From: Exophiala sp. HKRS030
Taxonomy: Eukaryota; Ascomycota; Eurotiomycetes; Chaetothyriales; Herpotrichiellaceae
Direction of reading: 5' to 3'
Assembly: GCA_023897205.1 (NCBI GenBank)
Contig: JAHWDD010000007.1
Coordinates: forward strand, 4,154,001 to 4,218,000
DNA length: 64,000 nt
Part shown: piece by piece, positions 34,206 to 45,624 of the stretch
How the letters are laid out: the number at the start of each line of letters is the position of its first letter
Numbering within the stretch: position 1 is the first letter of the stretch
Made by a program: the position numbers and the translations under genes
The notes under the pieces: model-generated
Seen by the model: only the letters and a program-made list of their open reading frames with translations
The model's database searches: none
Told to the model about the DNA's origin: nothing

Positions 34206-34878
34206 GGCGTGATTATATTAGATTCATCAGTCGTCTTGACTGTTGCTGTGGCGAAGGCAGCAGGGTCTCAGGTTACACAAACCCCCTCAATCCTAAATCG
34301 GTTCAATGCGCATGGACGAATCTGTCATGGAATCTAAGAAACACGACATACCCCACGCCAGCTTAAGACCAATCGCCACGTACCCAGTATCGAGAGGTGC
34401 GGCCGACATGGTCATCCATTCGTTGATGGTAGGAACAACTTAGTAAGGCTTGGAGTGGAAGGTCCTTTTGAGGTGTTTGTCGACTGAAGTCATTGCCCGG
34501 CTAGAATTGTGTGCATCAAAGGAATGTGCTCACCCTGACAAGAAGCAGTAGTCTCCCTGAGTCTCCCTGCAACAAAAAGCAACAAACTAGTCAGATTTGG
34601 CCGGATCGACCTATGATAAAACGCGCGCCATAAGACACCTTGACTTCTCCAGGTACCGACAGGCTCCCAGGCGTCACTGGCGTCCCACTATGTTGTGGTT
34701 TGTCCATGTTTTGCCTGGCCCACTAACCTTCAGATACTCATCATGCATACTATCAAAACCCTTTGGCGTCTATCTCCGATGGAGATTCACGCCGTACGAC
34801 ACAACATATGCTTCCAACTCGAATAGTTGGCGTATGTTGGTCCGAGGATCATTCAAACCTTGACGTTGAAAAAACACT
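34206..34878. other. divergent promoter, MATE / amadoriase
   Basis: No gene is recognised. Confidence 0.5.
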
Positions 34879-36207
34879 ATGGCAACACCTCTCACATCAT
34901 CCTCCTCGATCCTCATCGTTGGAGCAGGAACGTGGGGTATAAGTACAGCGCTACACTTGGCACGACGAGGCTACAAATCTGTGACTGTATTGGATCCTTA
35001 TCCCGTACCATCACCCATCTCGGCAGGTAACGACATCAACAAGATCCTCGAACTTGGATCATTTGCCGGTAACGACGAAGATGAGATTTATGTCTCCAAG
35101 AAGTTGCTCGAAGCCGCGACAGAAGGGTGGCTCAATGATCCCGTCTTCAAGGACCATTATCATGAAACCGGTTGCATATTGGCCGCGACGTCCGAAAGTG
35201 CTAGGGCTCATATGAACGACAAAGATGGGCCGAGTGAGGCTGAGGGTTGGATTCCTCTACGGAATAAACACGACTTTAGAGCGACCATGCCAGATGGAGT
35301 GCTGCTTGGTGAATTTCCTGGTTGGGAGGGCTGGTGGAAAAAGACAGGGGCGGGATGGGTTCATGCGAGAAAAAGTATGGAGTCGGCTGCACAAGAAGCA
35401 GTAAGGCTTGGGGTCAAATTTGTCACCGGCGAAAAGGTAGGAAAAGTCGAAAGCCTGATCTATAGCCCATCTGGTTCTCCCACCGATATCACAGGTGCCA
35501 TCACTGCGGACGGAACCCACCACAAGGCAGATCGCACGGTATTATGTGCTGGTGCCAATGCCGGTGCCCTCTTTGACATGAAAGATCAACTTCGCCCAAC
35601 AGCTTGGACACTAGCCCATATCCGCATGACGCCGGAAGAAGCAAACCTGTACAAAGACCTGCCCGTGCTCTTCAACGTCGAACTTGGTTTCTTCATGGAA
35701 CCAGATTCCGACAATCACGAGCTCAAAATCTGCGACGAACACCCAGGCTATTGCAACTGGAACAGAGATACCCAAGATGGGAAACTATCAAGCGTCCCAT
35801 TCGCCAACCATCAGATCCCGCTGAGTTCAGAACACCGTGTGCGTAGATTTCTCCGAGAAACCATGCCTCAACTGGCCGATCGACCATTTACCTTTGCACG
35901 CATTTGTTGGTGTGCCGACACTCCGAATCGTGCATTTCTGATCTCTAAGCATCCGGACTATCCCTCGCTCGTGTTGGGCGTTGGCGGCTCTGGTCACGGC
36001 TTCTGCCATATACCTGCCATCGGTGGGTTTATCGTTGATGCAATGGAGGATCGATTGGACGAAAAATTGAAAAACAGTTTTCGCTGGAGACCAGAGACGG
36101 CCGTGAATAGAAACTGGGCAGATTTGCAAGGGCGATGGGGACCGGAAGGGGCAGACAGAGTTATGGATTTCGGTGATGTTGCCGAATGGACGACAATCGA
36201 GCGATAA
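34879..36207 (+). CDS. fructosyl amino acid oxidase (amadoriase)-like flavoenzyme
   Basis: A single exon of 442 residues. The Rossmann motif ILIVGAGTWGISTALHLARRG (positions 11-31) binds FAD ADP; the C-terminal ICWCADTPNRAFLISKHPDYP and LGVGGSGHGF are close to amadoriases, where the Cys carries covalent flavin and the His-Gly region closes the active site. These enzymes oxidatively deglycate fructosyl amino acids with H2O2 release; sarcosine/pipecolate oxidases are the nearest alternative. Most fungal amadoriases end in a peroxisomal SKL-type tripeptide, but this ends TTIER, so a cytosolic location is more likely. It is divergent from the MATE carrier. Confidence 0.88.
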   Translation: MATPLTSSSSILIVGAGTWGISTALHLARRGYKSVTVLDPYPVPSPISAGNDINKILELGSFAGNDEDEIYVSKKLLEAATEGWLNDPVFKDHYHETGCILAATSESARAHMNDKDGPSEAEGWIPLRNKHDFRATMPDGVLLGEFPGWEGWWKKTGAGWVHARKSMESAAQEAVRLGVKFVTGEKVGKVESLIYSPSGSPTDITGAITADGTHHKADRTVLCAGANAGALFDMKDQLRPTAWTLAHIRMTPEEANLYKDLPVLFNVELGFFMEPDSDNHELKICDEHPGYCNWNRDTQDGKLSSVPFANHQIPLSSEHRVRRFLRETMPQLADRPFTFARICWCADTPNRAFLISKHPDYPSLVLGVGGSGHGFCHIPAIGGFIVDAMEDRLDEKLKNSFRWRPETAVNRNWADLQGRWGPEGADRVMDFGDVAEWTTIER

Positions 36208-36502
36208 CGATGTTCCAGATCTAACCAACACATTAGCTTGGAACCATCTCGTGCTCCTTACAAAAGCCACGAGTTATGAAAGCACATGTTCGAAGGACGC
36301 TTCCAAATGTGTGGTCAGGGCTTATCTGATAGAAACTCAACACATTGAAATTCTGAAACATGTTTATCGATTGATTTCTTTCTTGTATCGCCAATATGTA
36401 CACTTGTATGCGGCAACTCTTGTTCAAGGGTCTCAACCGCTTCACCACGACCTGCAACTACAGGCTGAAGACTTGATTGCAAGTATTGCATTTTGAAATC
36501 CC
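36208..36502. other. short intergenic, convergent genes
   Basis: Nothing is recognised; it should hold both 3' UTRs. Confidence 0.5.
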
Positions 36503-37061
36503 CTAATAATTCTCCTTTCCCCACTTGTTGAACTTGTCGTGTAGTTCCTGGCCAGAAGGTGTTAGTTCCTAGACGATAGTATGCAGGGACTGGTCTGGTT
36601 TACCTTCGGCAGGGTAACGTTGGGCACAATAACAGTATTCAAAGCACTGGGTGCATTCTTTGGAGCTTTGCTCCGGTCTCCCTGGGGATGATATTGATAT
36701 TTGAAGTGCTTTGACTCGTCCTGGTGATCCTCGTGATCGACTTCCCAAGGCATAGAGCTGTTAGCTACAGAGACATCGGCCTCGGAACTGGCTGAGGTGG
36801 GTTTGCGTCCAAAGTAGAATCCAGCCAGGCCAAAAGCACCAGACATGACACCTAGAAGGATCTGCAGAAGATGAAGAATCAGAATCAGCTTGCGTAGAGG
36901 ACTAATCATCGTCGGCACTGAAGGTCGAGCGAGGGAAAACGTACGTAAAGTTCGGGATCTCTTTTGGCGCCCTTCTTGACAAAGGATGTGTCTCTTGAAC
37001 TGTTCTTTGCAGCGGCAGTCGAGGCGGCTCGGATGGCGGTTCTGGGGATGAGGGAAGCCAT
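36503..37061 (-). CDS. small mitochondrial membrane protein, conserved in filamentous fungi
   Basis: Three exons (37061-36945, 36861-36604, 36547-36503; introns 83 and 56 nt) give 139 residues. MASLIPRTAIRAASTAAAKN is a clear mitochondrial presequence. FVKKGAKRDPELY/ILLGVMSGAFGLAGFYFGRKP is a single membrane span with flanking basic residues, followed by SSMPWEVDHEDH and a conserved end LPKELHDKFNKWGKENY. I recognise this as a conserved filamentous-ascomycete protein, possibly a small respiratory-chain or ATP-synthase-associated subunit (loosely like NDUFA4/B12D proteins), but its function is not established by the sequence. The last exon has only 14 codons and a stop, and would be missed without splicing. 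Confidence 0.78.
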
Positions 37062-38040
37062 TGTGGAGAGATTCGAGGTGAAGAGGGAATTCGGCGCTGT
37101 GTGGTGGTGGTTGCTCGAATTGAAGCTATCAAAGAAAGAGTCCAAGGTGAGTACGGATGGATGGTATTGGTGGTGTGAGGTTCGAGGTTCAATATTGCAG
37201 TTGCAGCTTAAATGGTTCGCTGAATGGATGACTGCGATCTTGGCATCCGGACCTTCACGAAGCTATAGCAGAGTATTTGTGCGATCTATGGCAATAATGT
37301 CATGTGACTTGGTGGTTGTCCCGTTGAGTTCTTCGGCTGATCACGTGGCTGACAGGCGCAGGTGCAGGCAAGGGCTTTTTTCAAGGTTTGAAACGGCGTG
37401 AGCGGATCCCCATATCCGGAATGACAGGACGGACCAGGAGACGAGGAGACGAGGACCAAGGAGCAACCCCTGATTGCAGTCTTGCAGTCTTGCACACAAC
37501 CTGAGAGCCCTCACTCCTCCACTCATCACTGACGCCTCACACTCAGGAACTCTGTTTGACTCTCACTCTGCTGAGTACTCCGTACCTGCAGCCTGCATCT
37601 CGTTCTCCTCTTCTGGGGTGTTCATCTGGTGTTTGGTCTCGGCTGTGGATCAATCTGAGTTCTGTTTGAAATCTGGATCTGCTTCACCATCTCAACTCCA
37701 TTCTACACTCATTTGCAATCTCCAGCAACGCTCTCATGAGAGCCTGAAAGTGCCTGGTTCTCGCTTCTTCATCGAGTTAGCCTTTTCCACCGAGATCATG
37801 GACGATCCTCTTTCTTGCAGCTGAACCTCGCCCTCCTCGTCCTCCTCGCCTTTCATCCCACTTCCACCCTTTCTTACATGTATCACCTTCATACAGCCTG
37901 TCCAATCGATTTAATCCAACACCTTCAACCACATTGCAACCATAACTGCAGTGTATCCAACTCGTCCTACTCCAAGATCATGCGCTTCGAGTAACACACC
38001 TGTGACGCGCTTCGGGTTGTCCAGAACAAAATAAAACACA
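37062..38040. other. divergent promoter, small mitochondrial protein / ERF2
   Basis: About 1 kb with long pyrimidine-rich tracts before the ERF2 start. No gene is recognised. Confidence 0.5.
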
Positions 38041-39964
38041 ATGGCTGGCAGGCCCAACACCGCCCGCAGCGAGATCTCCTCTGCAATTTCCGAAGATGAA
38101 TATGCGTCGAGACCGCAGTCAGGTGTCACCAACCTACCCACCATACCGAATCCCTCCGCTTCCCAGCATGGCTATGCTCATCTGAGAGGCATTACAAATA
38201 ATACGAATCGATCAATCCGAAGCAACCCTGCTACCGAGAGCAATGCGGGTTCCAGTCGACCGCAAAGTCCTGTCAGTCAGGCCAGCCGAACCCATGTTCC
38301 ATCCTTGACCGCGCAGGGCTTCTTCAAGCCTTTGAGTTCGCAAAGATTACAAGCTCAGCGTCTGAGAAGACCATTGGGAGGGAAAGTCGTTCAGCCCCCG
38401 GCGCCTATTCCAGACGGAGATGATGAAGAAGCTGATGCGCGCAGTCTGGCTTCCAGTCGACAAGGTCCTTATCATGCCATGCCAAAGTCGCGTCGTCACA
38501 TACCATCAATTGCGACAGACTACACTCAGTCAGAGGCACCCGAAACCGTCGACCAAACGTTCCCCGACTTTACTTCTCAAGCAGAAGGAGATGCCCAACT
38601 GGTAAACACGACATCATCTCGAGACGCTCCAAAACAACACCGGCCATCGAGATTGAATATTTCGAGCACACATCAAGCCGCCGACCCTGTTCAGAGATCA
38701 CCCTTGTCCTTCCGATCGGGTTTGAGTCTGACAAGTAAGCATCGTCTGGAGTCTGGACATCAACCTTTATCTTCGACCGTCACCTCGCCTCGACTACCGC
38801 CAGACGCATCCAATGCTCGCATTGCCTCAAAGAGTGCTCTGGGTAAGAATTATGAGTACTTCGAGGGAAATACCATCTTCATGTGGGGCGGTCGATTGCA
38901 AAATGCCCGAGACAGACCGATCAACATTGCGACTGGGATTTTTATCATTGTCCCAGCCGTCATTTTCTTTGTTTATTCGTAAGGTCAAGTGCAAGATACC
39001 ATCAACTTTGAGCTAACTTGTGGCAGCGGTCCTTGGTTGTGGCATAATGTTTCGCCAGCGATACCAATAATCTTTGGATATCTTTATTTCATTTGTTTGT
39101 CATCTTTCATCCACGCATCCCTCGTCGACCCGGGGTAAGTCAACACCTTCCTCGCGTATGATTTTTTACTGATGTGGGCAGATCTTCCCACGGAATATTC
39201 ACCCATTCCCTCCCGAGGATAATCCTGACCCCCTGACTATTGGACCACCAACTAATGATTGGGTAATGGTTCGGTTGGCAACGTCCCAAACGGCTGCAAT
39301 GGATGTGCCCGTCAAATACTGCAAAACGTGCAACATCTGGCGGCCACCACGATGTTACCATTGCAGAGTGTGCGACAACTGCGTGGAGACACTCGATCAT
39401 CATTGTGTTTGGGTGAATAATTGTATTGGACGGAGGAATTATCGTTATTTTTTTACTTTCGTCAGCACGGCTACCATTGTAGCATTGTTTCTGACATTTG
39501 CTTCACTTGGTCATGTAATTGCCTACCGTAATCAGCACGGTGTTTCATTTGGCGATTCGGTTCAAGTCAACAAAGCACCATTTGCCATGTTTATTTACGG
39601 CATATTGGCATTTCCTTATCCGCTTTCATTATGGATCTATCATTTGTGGTTGGTGGGGCATGGCGACACGACGCGAGAATACCTGGCGTCCAGAAGATTC
39701 CCCAAGGCTGAACGGCATCGTCCCTTTACCCAGGGGAATTTTATCAAAAATTGGATCACAGTCCTGGCACGGCCGAAACCGCCGACATATCTTCATTTCA
39801 AGAAGAAGTACGAGCAAGGTGATCAACGATTTGGGACAACGAGGGGTCAAAGAGCTGCTAAACTTGAACAACAAGGCGATATGGAGATGAAGCCGGTGCA
39901 AGGAGCACAGAAGTCCTTCGAGGGACCCACGGGAAAGAAGTTTCCCAAACTGGAGGCAAAGTAG
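38041..39964 (+). CDS. erf2: Erf2-type DHHC palmitoyltransferase (one-base gap at a splice donor)
   Basis: Three exons (38041-38978, 39027-39134, 39182-39964). A 270-residue disordered N-terminus precedes NYEYFEGNTIFMWGGRLQNARDRP, typical of Erf2. Membrane spans flank the cysteine-rich domain YCKTCNIWRPPRCYHCRVC...DHHCVWVNNCIGRRNYRYF, whose DHHC cysteine carries the palmitate. Erf2 with Erf4 palmitoylates Ras at the ER. The second exon ends ASLVDPG at a GGGG run and leaves phase 2, while the third exon must be read in phase 0 as IFPRNIHPFPPEDN; one missing G at 39132-39135 explains it. The corrected length is about 610 residues, long for Erf2 because of the N-terminus. Confidence 0.9.
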
Positions 39965-40554
39965 ATGGTAATCAGAATCTGTAGGATAGATAATGTCCAG
40001 CCAGACTGGAGATCAAGTGTATCAACAAGGCCTCGTGTCCATTGAAGATGTGAAACACCAATTGCGACGTTTCCACTTACTGAGGGACGCCTTGGGAACA
40101 CAGACCAACAAAGCATCAAAGTGTCTCCAGGTTGCCATGGGAGAACATGTCGATACGGGGACGATAGAGGCCAGGATACCGGTTCTGTTGACTCCGTCAA
40201 GAACTGTAGTTTGTCAAGTTGTCCTAAAAGGAGGTCATTGCCGGTATCTTGGGGGTAAATGCTATATCGGTCCCTTGAACGACTTTGGAAATTCCCCCCA
40301 TTCTTCCCGCTCCGTATTCCCAGCCTCTTGTCTACATCCACAACCACCACAACCACCACCATCATTCCTGCTACCCAAATACACGCGTTATCCGAGTCTT
40401 GTGTTCTACTGCTGGGTCAATTTGACTTATCCAATACCTCTTCTCGCCTACATGTAATTATTGGACGCGTCTTTGGCCAAGACACGAGTCATTACCCTGT
40501 CCTTCCTCTTTCCTCCCCTCCCGACCACCCACCGCCCTCTACTCCTTCGCAAGG
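39965..40554. other. intergenic, upstream of the SET-domain gene
   Basis: No gene is recognised. An ACCACAACCACCACC-type simple repeat occurs near 40340-40365. Confidence 0.5.
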
Positions 40555-42938
40555 ATGCCATTACGCCAATCTCTCCTAAGTTTTTATAAATCCCGAGTTC
40601 CGGTTTATGGTGCAAAGTCCTCCCCAGACACAATGTCTCCGATCACCAAACCATCTCTGGAACGCGTGGACAGTACAGCGTCGTCCGAAGATGACCCAGA
40701 TACAATCGTGGTAGCCACCCCTCCCGTTCGACAACTTCCAACTCCGTCAGAAAGCTCTCTCGACGTGTCAATACTGGATGCTCAAGTCGTCAGCATGAAA
40801 CAAATTCCTAAAGGCCGAGCCCGACGCGTGAGTAAACGCATCGTGACGTCCCAGAGCACGGATTTGCTGGTCGAGACTACCGATGAGGAGAGTCTGAAGA
40901 CAAGGACAGTCAGTGGAGAGACGCTGGTCAACATTGATAATGCTAGCCAGTCAACTTTGATCAAGGAAGGCATTGCGGCGCTGGATATTCCCTGGACCAT
41001 GGGCGACATGTTCACCAAGGAAGACAAGGAGATTCCTAACTCGCTCAAGAGCCCTGATCGGACTTCTACATTCTATATCAAGGATGAGGAAGAAACAGAA
41101 GAGGAGAAACAAGAGCGTCTGGCTCGAGCTGCAGCAAGAAGGGCTAAGATGGAGGAGAACAACAAAATGTGGGAAGCACGGCGGAAAGCTGCAGAGAAAC
41201 TGGCTTCGCGAAAGTCTTCTAGAGTGCCCATCCTCGAAAGGGCATCTGGAGTTGTCTCCAATATTGCAAACAGCGTTCTGGGCAAGCGAAAGGATAGATC
41301 GACGGAGATCAATGCCACCTCGAAATCACAAACAACAGTACAACCAATTGAACCTGATGCCAAAAAGAGACGCGTCAGCCAAGTCGAAACCCTTTCCGAT
41401 GAGCCTGTGCAACCCAAAGCTGCAACGGCGAGGCGTGAGAAGAAATGGCTCACGTCTGGTCTCTTCTCTGGACAAGTTCGGACTTTTGACGGGCGGCTTA
41501 CTGGCAGCAAGAACAAACGCAAAAGCGTGGATGCCCCGGAGACTCCCAGGGACAACCGACTGTTTCCTATGCCCATGTATGCGGGTGAACGTCTTCTACA
41601 ACAAGGAAGGGATTTCAAACTACCCTTTGATGTGTTTTCCCCACTTCCGAACGGACAACCTAAACCTGATGAATGGAGGAAGGTCAACAAGAATGTCTTT
41701 GTTGGCGACGCAGCTCAAGAATGGCGGGTTTCGAAGTACATTGAACATTCGACTTGCATGTGCACTCCTGAAAATGGATGCGATCAGAACTGCATGAATA
41801 GGTACATGTACTACGAATGTGATGCTCGCAACTGCAATCTCAAAGCAGAGGACTGCGGAAATAGAAATTTCGAGGACCTCAAAGAAAGAGTCAAGAAGGG
41901 CGGGAAATATAATATCGGCGTCGAGGTCATCAAAACCGAAGACCGCGGATACGGTGTCAGAAGCAATCGAACCTTTGAACCAAATCAGGTTATTGTCGAA
42001 TATACTGGCGAAATTATCACACAGGAAGAGTGCGAACGCCGGATGAAAACAATGTATAAAAACAACGAGGTATGGTTGTGGTGAGGAACTTTTTGGAAAT
42101 GGTCACTAATGCTGTCCAGTCTTACTATCTCATGCTCTTTGATCAAAACATGATCATAGATGCTACACGTGGCTCAATCGCACGTTTTGTCAATCACTCG
42201 TGTGATCCAAATTGTAGAATGGAGAAATGGACCGTCAATGGCAAGCCACGGATGGCTCTATTTGCAGGACACCGCGGGATCATGACAGGAGAGGAACTCA
42301 CCTACGACTACAACTTTGATCCCTATTCTCAGAAGAATGTTCAAGAGTGTAGATGTGGTGCAGAAAACTGTCGCGGGTTTCTCGGGCCACGTCCAAAGGA
42401 GGCACGGAAACAGAACAGCCCTGAGGAAGACACCAAGAAACCCAGCAAATTTGCCGGAGTGAAGCGAAAGATTGCAGAAGTCATCGAAGAAGGTACAAGC
42501 CGAATCACGAAAAAGGTTAAGATCGCCCCTTCCAAAGCCAAGGTGTACAACTCGAAGGCCGCGTCTAAAAATGATCTGAAAGTCCGCAAGGTCAGACTCA
42601 TCAAGAAGGCGGTGTCACGGAAGACCAGTACCACTGCAGCCAACGGTCTCGTCCGCCGTCCTTCCAAGCTCAAGCAACTAGCAACGATGGCCAAAGGCAA
42701 GACGGTCAATCGCAGCAAGTCCACCAAGGCAAGAGTGGTGTCATCGTCGTCTGCCACAGCATTGATTGTCAAGGAGAAGAAGGTTGCCAAACGCACTGAG
42801 CATTCGATCTCGCGCTCGGCGAGTCTTAAGGAGAAGGCATCCAGCGTCAGGTCTCGTGTCGTCAGGACGGTCCGAGGAGCTCAGAGTGGTCAGCGCAGGA
42901 GTATTCGTCCAATTGATGATGTTATGGATCAGGTTTGA
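40555..42938 (+). CDS. ash1: ASH1-type histone H3K36 methyltransferase (AWS-SET-post-SET)
   Basis: Two exons (40555-42069, 42120-42938; 50-nt intron inside SET) give 777 residues. A disordered, partly coiled-coil N-terminus leads to a region shared with fungal ASH1 (DFKLPFDVFSPLPNGQPKPDEWR), the AWS zinc domain (HSTCMCTPENGCDQNC, about 397-445), SET (GYGVRSNRTF, RFVNHSCDPNC, GEELTYDYNF, about 446-570) and post-SET (CRCGAENCRGFLGP). There is no WW or SRI domain, which separates it from Set2. In filamentous fungi ASH1 places H3K36me on poorly transcribed genes and acts with facultative heterochromatin. The basic Lys/Ser C-terminal tail of about 180 residues is probably DNA- or nucleosome-binding. 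A later ATG at 40633 is an alternative start. Confidence 0.9.
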
Positions 42939-43792
42939 AGCGAGGATGAGCGTCGTTGAATCATGTTTGGAGGTGCTTAACATTGCTTTTGATGGGACAA
43001 GGTGAAGCATTGATGTTGTTTGCTGTTGAAGGTACATGTATGGAGGGTCTACATGTGAGAAATGCTATGCAGGGATGAGTGGTTGTGCGATGTGCTGGTG
43101 ATGATAATATTATTGTCCAATGGCGATTTCAACAGCCATTGTGGGACTTTGTCGGATAAGCGACTGGAACAGCGTGTGCTCTAGCAGGGTCGAAGGTTTT
43201 GCTCACGGGAATAGAAACATGCAGCTACAATGATATGGATGTCGCTGGTTCAAGCCTTAAGACTCCTCATATCTTATTACCCGCAGCCCTGAGGGCCTTT
43301 GATCCCTTTTCCATGGACGATATTTCCAGAGATCTCATTGGTTCTCCCGCAAAACATCAGCCAATCATATTCATTCCTTCGGATGATGGTAAACAACGTC
43401 ATTCCATAGACGACAATCTTTTGACTCTAATCCTCGAGTCAGAGACAAGCTATGACATGCTAGAATTGATCCAGTGGTAGATCCAGGAGATCATGATTGA
43501 TCTCTTCGGACGGAGATCACCTCAACCCCGTTCCTGAGGCTATGACCGTGGCCATGACCTAGCTTCCGATGCGGAGAAAACTCTCAACTTGAGTCCACAG
43601 TCAAATAGCCCCGTCACCTCCAAGTCCACTATCTCACTGCATTGAGTAGGGTCATCTGGAAGGTCGATTAAGGACATTCTACTACCCCGGGTATATCTGC
43701 AGGTGTACTTCTTCTGGAGTAGATATCTCAAAGACTGAAGTCTAACTCCCATAGTAAGTACTGTACCAACCACCCCTCAACAACTGTCCACC
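42939..43792. other. intergenic
   Basis: No supported gene. A 93-codon plus frame at 43199-43480 has no recognisable motif. Confidence 0.5.
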
Positions 43793-45106
43793 ATGGGAGA
43801 CGCCACGCCATCTGCCTCGCCTTTCTCCAGTATCATCTCCAAACACCGACCAGATCTCAAGCCCTACGAAGATCTATACAAGTACTACCACGCCAACGGC
43901 GAGCTCTCGACGCAAGAAAAGGAAACCGCCGCTCACATCACCAAACAGCTGCAATCACTGTCTTCAGACCTTGACATCCGCACGAATATAGGAGGACACG
44001 GGCAGATTGCGATTCTGAAGAATGGATCAGGTCCGACCATCCTGTTGCGCGCCGACATCGACGCTCTGCCCGTCCTCGAGAAGACGGGTCTCGAGTACGC
44101 CAGTACGAAGACTCAACTCGACACCGACGGCGAAGTCAAGCCCGTCATGCACGCGTGCGGCCACGACTTCCACATCACGTCGCTCCTCGCGGCGATCGAG
44201 ACTCTCCTCGCAGCACGGGACAGCTGGAGTGGCACCATCATCTTCCTATTCCAACCAGCCGAGGAGCGCGGGTGTGGAGCCCAAGCCATGGTCGACGACG
44301 GCCTCTACTCGCCCGACAAACACGCCTGCCCAATCCCCGACGTCGTACTGGGCCAACATGTATTCCCGCTCGAAGCCGGCACAATAGGCCTCCGCCCTGG
44401 TCCATTGATGTCTGCAGCGGACAGTTTCAAAATCACTATCTTCGGCCGCGGCGGCCACGGCAGCATGCCGCATGTGACCATCGACCCCGTCGTCATCGCC
44501 AGCTACATTGTCGTGCGCCTGCAGAGCATCGTGGCGCGTGAGGTCCCGCCTGATGAAACCGCCGTCGTCACTGTCGGTGCTTTACAGGCTGGTAGCACAG
44601 AGAATGTCATCTCCGACCAGGCGATCATCAAGATCAACATTCGCAGCGTCAGCGTTGAATGGCGGGCAAAAATCCTCGCCAGTGTCAAACGCATTGTCAA
44701 AGCCGAGTGTCTCGCGGGCAATTGTCCAAAGGACCCCACCGTTGAACCGACGAGCTCGTTCCCCTTGACCATCAACGACGCCGCTACAGCAGCTAAGATT
44801 AATGCTTCGTTCTCGTCGTATTTTGGCGATAAGCATGATCCGAACCTAAAGTCCGTGCTGGGATCGGAGGATTTTGGCATTTTGGGATCGTATGTTGACC
44901 GTCCATATTGCTTCTGGTTCTTTGGCGGGCATGATCACAAGTATTTCAAAACAGAGGACGGTGGTGATGATGGTGCAGAGGAGAAGCATGTCCCTGTCAA
45001 TCATAGTCCGTTTTTTGCACCGGTGATCCAACCGACGCTCAGAACGGGCGTTGACGCGCTGTGTGTCGCGGCGTTGACGTATCTCGGGAAAGGCAGGGGA
45101 AATTGA
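43793..45106 (+). CDS. M20D metallo-amidohydrolase (hippurate / IAA-amino acid hydrolase type)
   Basis: A single exon of 437 residues. LLRADIDALPVLEKTGLEY, MHACGHDFHIT (Cys and His metal ligands), QPAEERGCGAQAM (Glu-Glu), FGRGGHGSMPH (dimerisation-domain His) and the C-terminal VNHSPFF (last His ligand) are the ordered motifs of peptidase family M20D. These enzymes cleave amide-linked amino acids from acyl groups, for example hippurate, indole-acetyl amino acids or N-acyl amino acids. There is no signal peptide, so it is cytosolic. An EDGGDDGAEE insertion lies just before the last metal ligand and is probably a surface loop. The substrate is not readable. Confidence 0.92.
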   Translation: MGDATPSASPFSSIISKHRPDLKPYEDLYKYYHANGELSTQEKETAAHITKQLQSLSSDLDIRTNIGGHGQIAILKNGSGPTILLRADIDALPVLEKTGLEYASTKTQLDTDGEVKPVMHACGHDFHITSLLAAIETLLAARDSWSGTIIFLFQPAEERGCGAQAMVDDGLYSPDKHACPIPDVVLGQHVFPLEAGTIGLRPGPLMSAADSFKITIFGRGGHGSMPHVTIDPVVIASYIVVRLQSIVAREVPPDETAVVTVGALQAGSTENVISDQAIIKINIRSVSVEWRAKILASVKRIVKAECLAGNCPKDPTVEPTSSFPLTINDAATAAKINASFSSYFGDKHDPNLKSVLGSEDFGILGSYVDRPYCFWFFGGHDHKYFKTEDGGDDGAEEKHVPVNHSPFFAPVIQPTLRTGVDALCVAALTYLGKGRGN

Positions 45107-45624
45107 GAGTGGTTATGTAGTGATGGCAATGTGCCTAGGAGATAGGGGTTGTCTTTGAAAGCGGTCTACATTTCACCCATAAATACCTACCTGGGCTAGT
45201 CACAGGGAAACGGGGAGACTCGGTAGAGATATGGTCTATGCTCGCGGGAAATACGACACGTTCTGAAGACTTGAAGATATGGTCGTCCCATCATGAATAA
45301 GGCATGTCTCGGTTCAGGTATGGGCTTTCGTACTTCTGCCAGAGCATTTTCCAGGCTTGAGGATCAGTTCTCATGGATTACAAAATCATTTTCACTACTA
45401 TATATCCACATCCATATCCATATTCCAGACTTTTCACCCTAATCCTTGTGACTTAAGATGCCTCTACCGTCAGAAGCTGTGCGGTGAGCACCAGGGTCAA
45501 TCTTCAAGTAAGCGCACTCACAGGACGTAGTTATTTAAGTCCGTTCGTTCCACGTATACCAGTATGACATGACCCGTAAACATCACCGCTCTTCGTCTTC
45601 TCCCCGCTCCTTCTTTGCCCAGAA
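45107..45624. other. intergenic between convergent genes
   Basis: Nothing is recognised apart from an AT-rich CATATCCACATCC-like direct repeat near 45405-45425. Confidence 0.5.

Noticed and set aside
43199..43480. 93-codon plus frame upstream of the M20D gene
   Set aside because: No conserved motif; probably 3' UTR or intergenic sequence.
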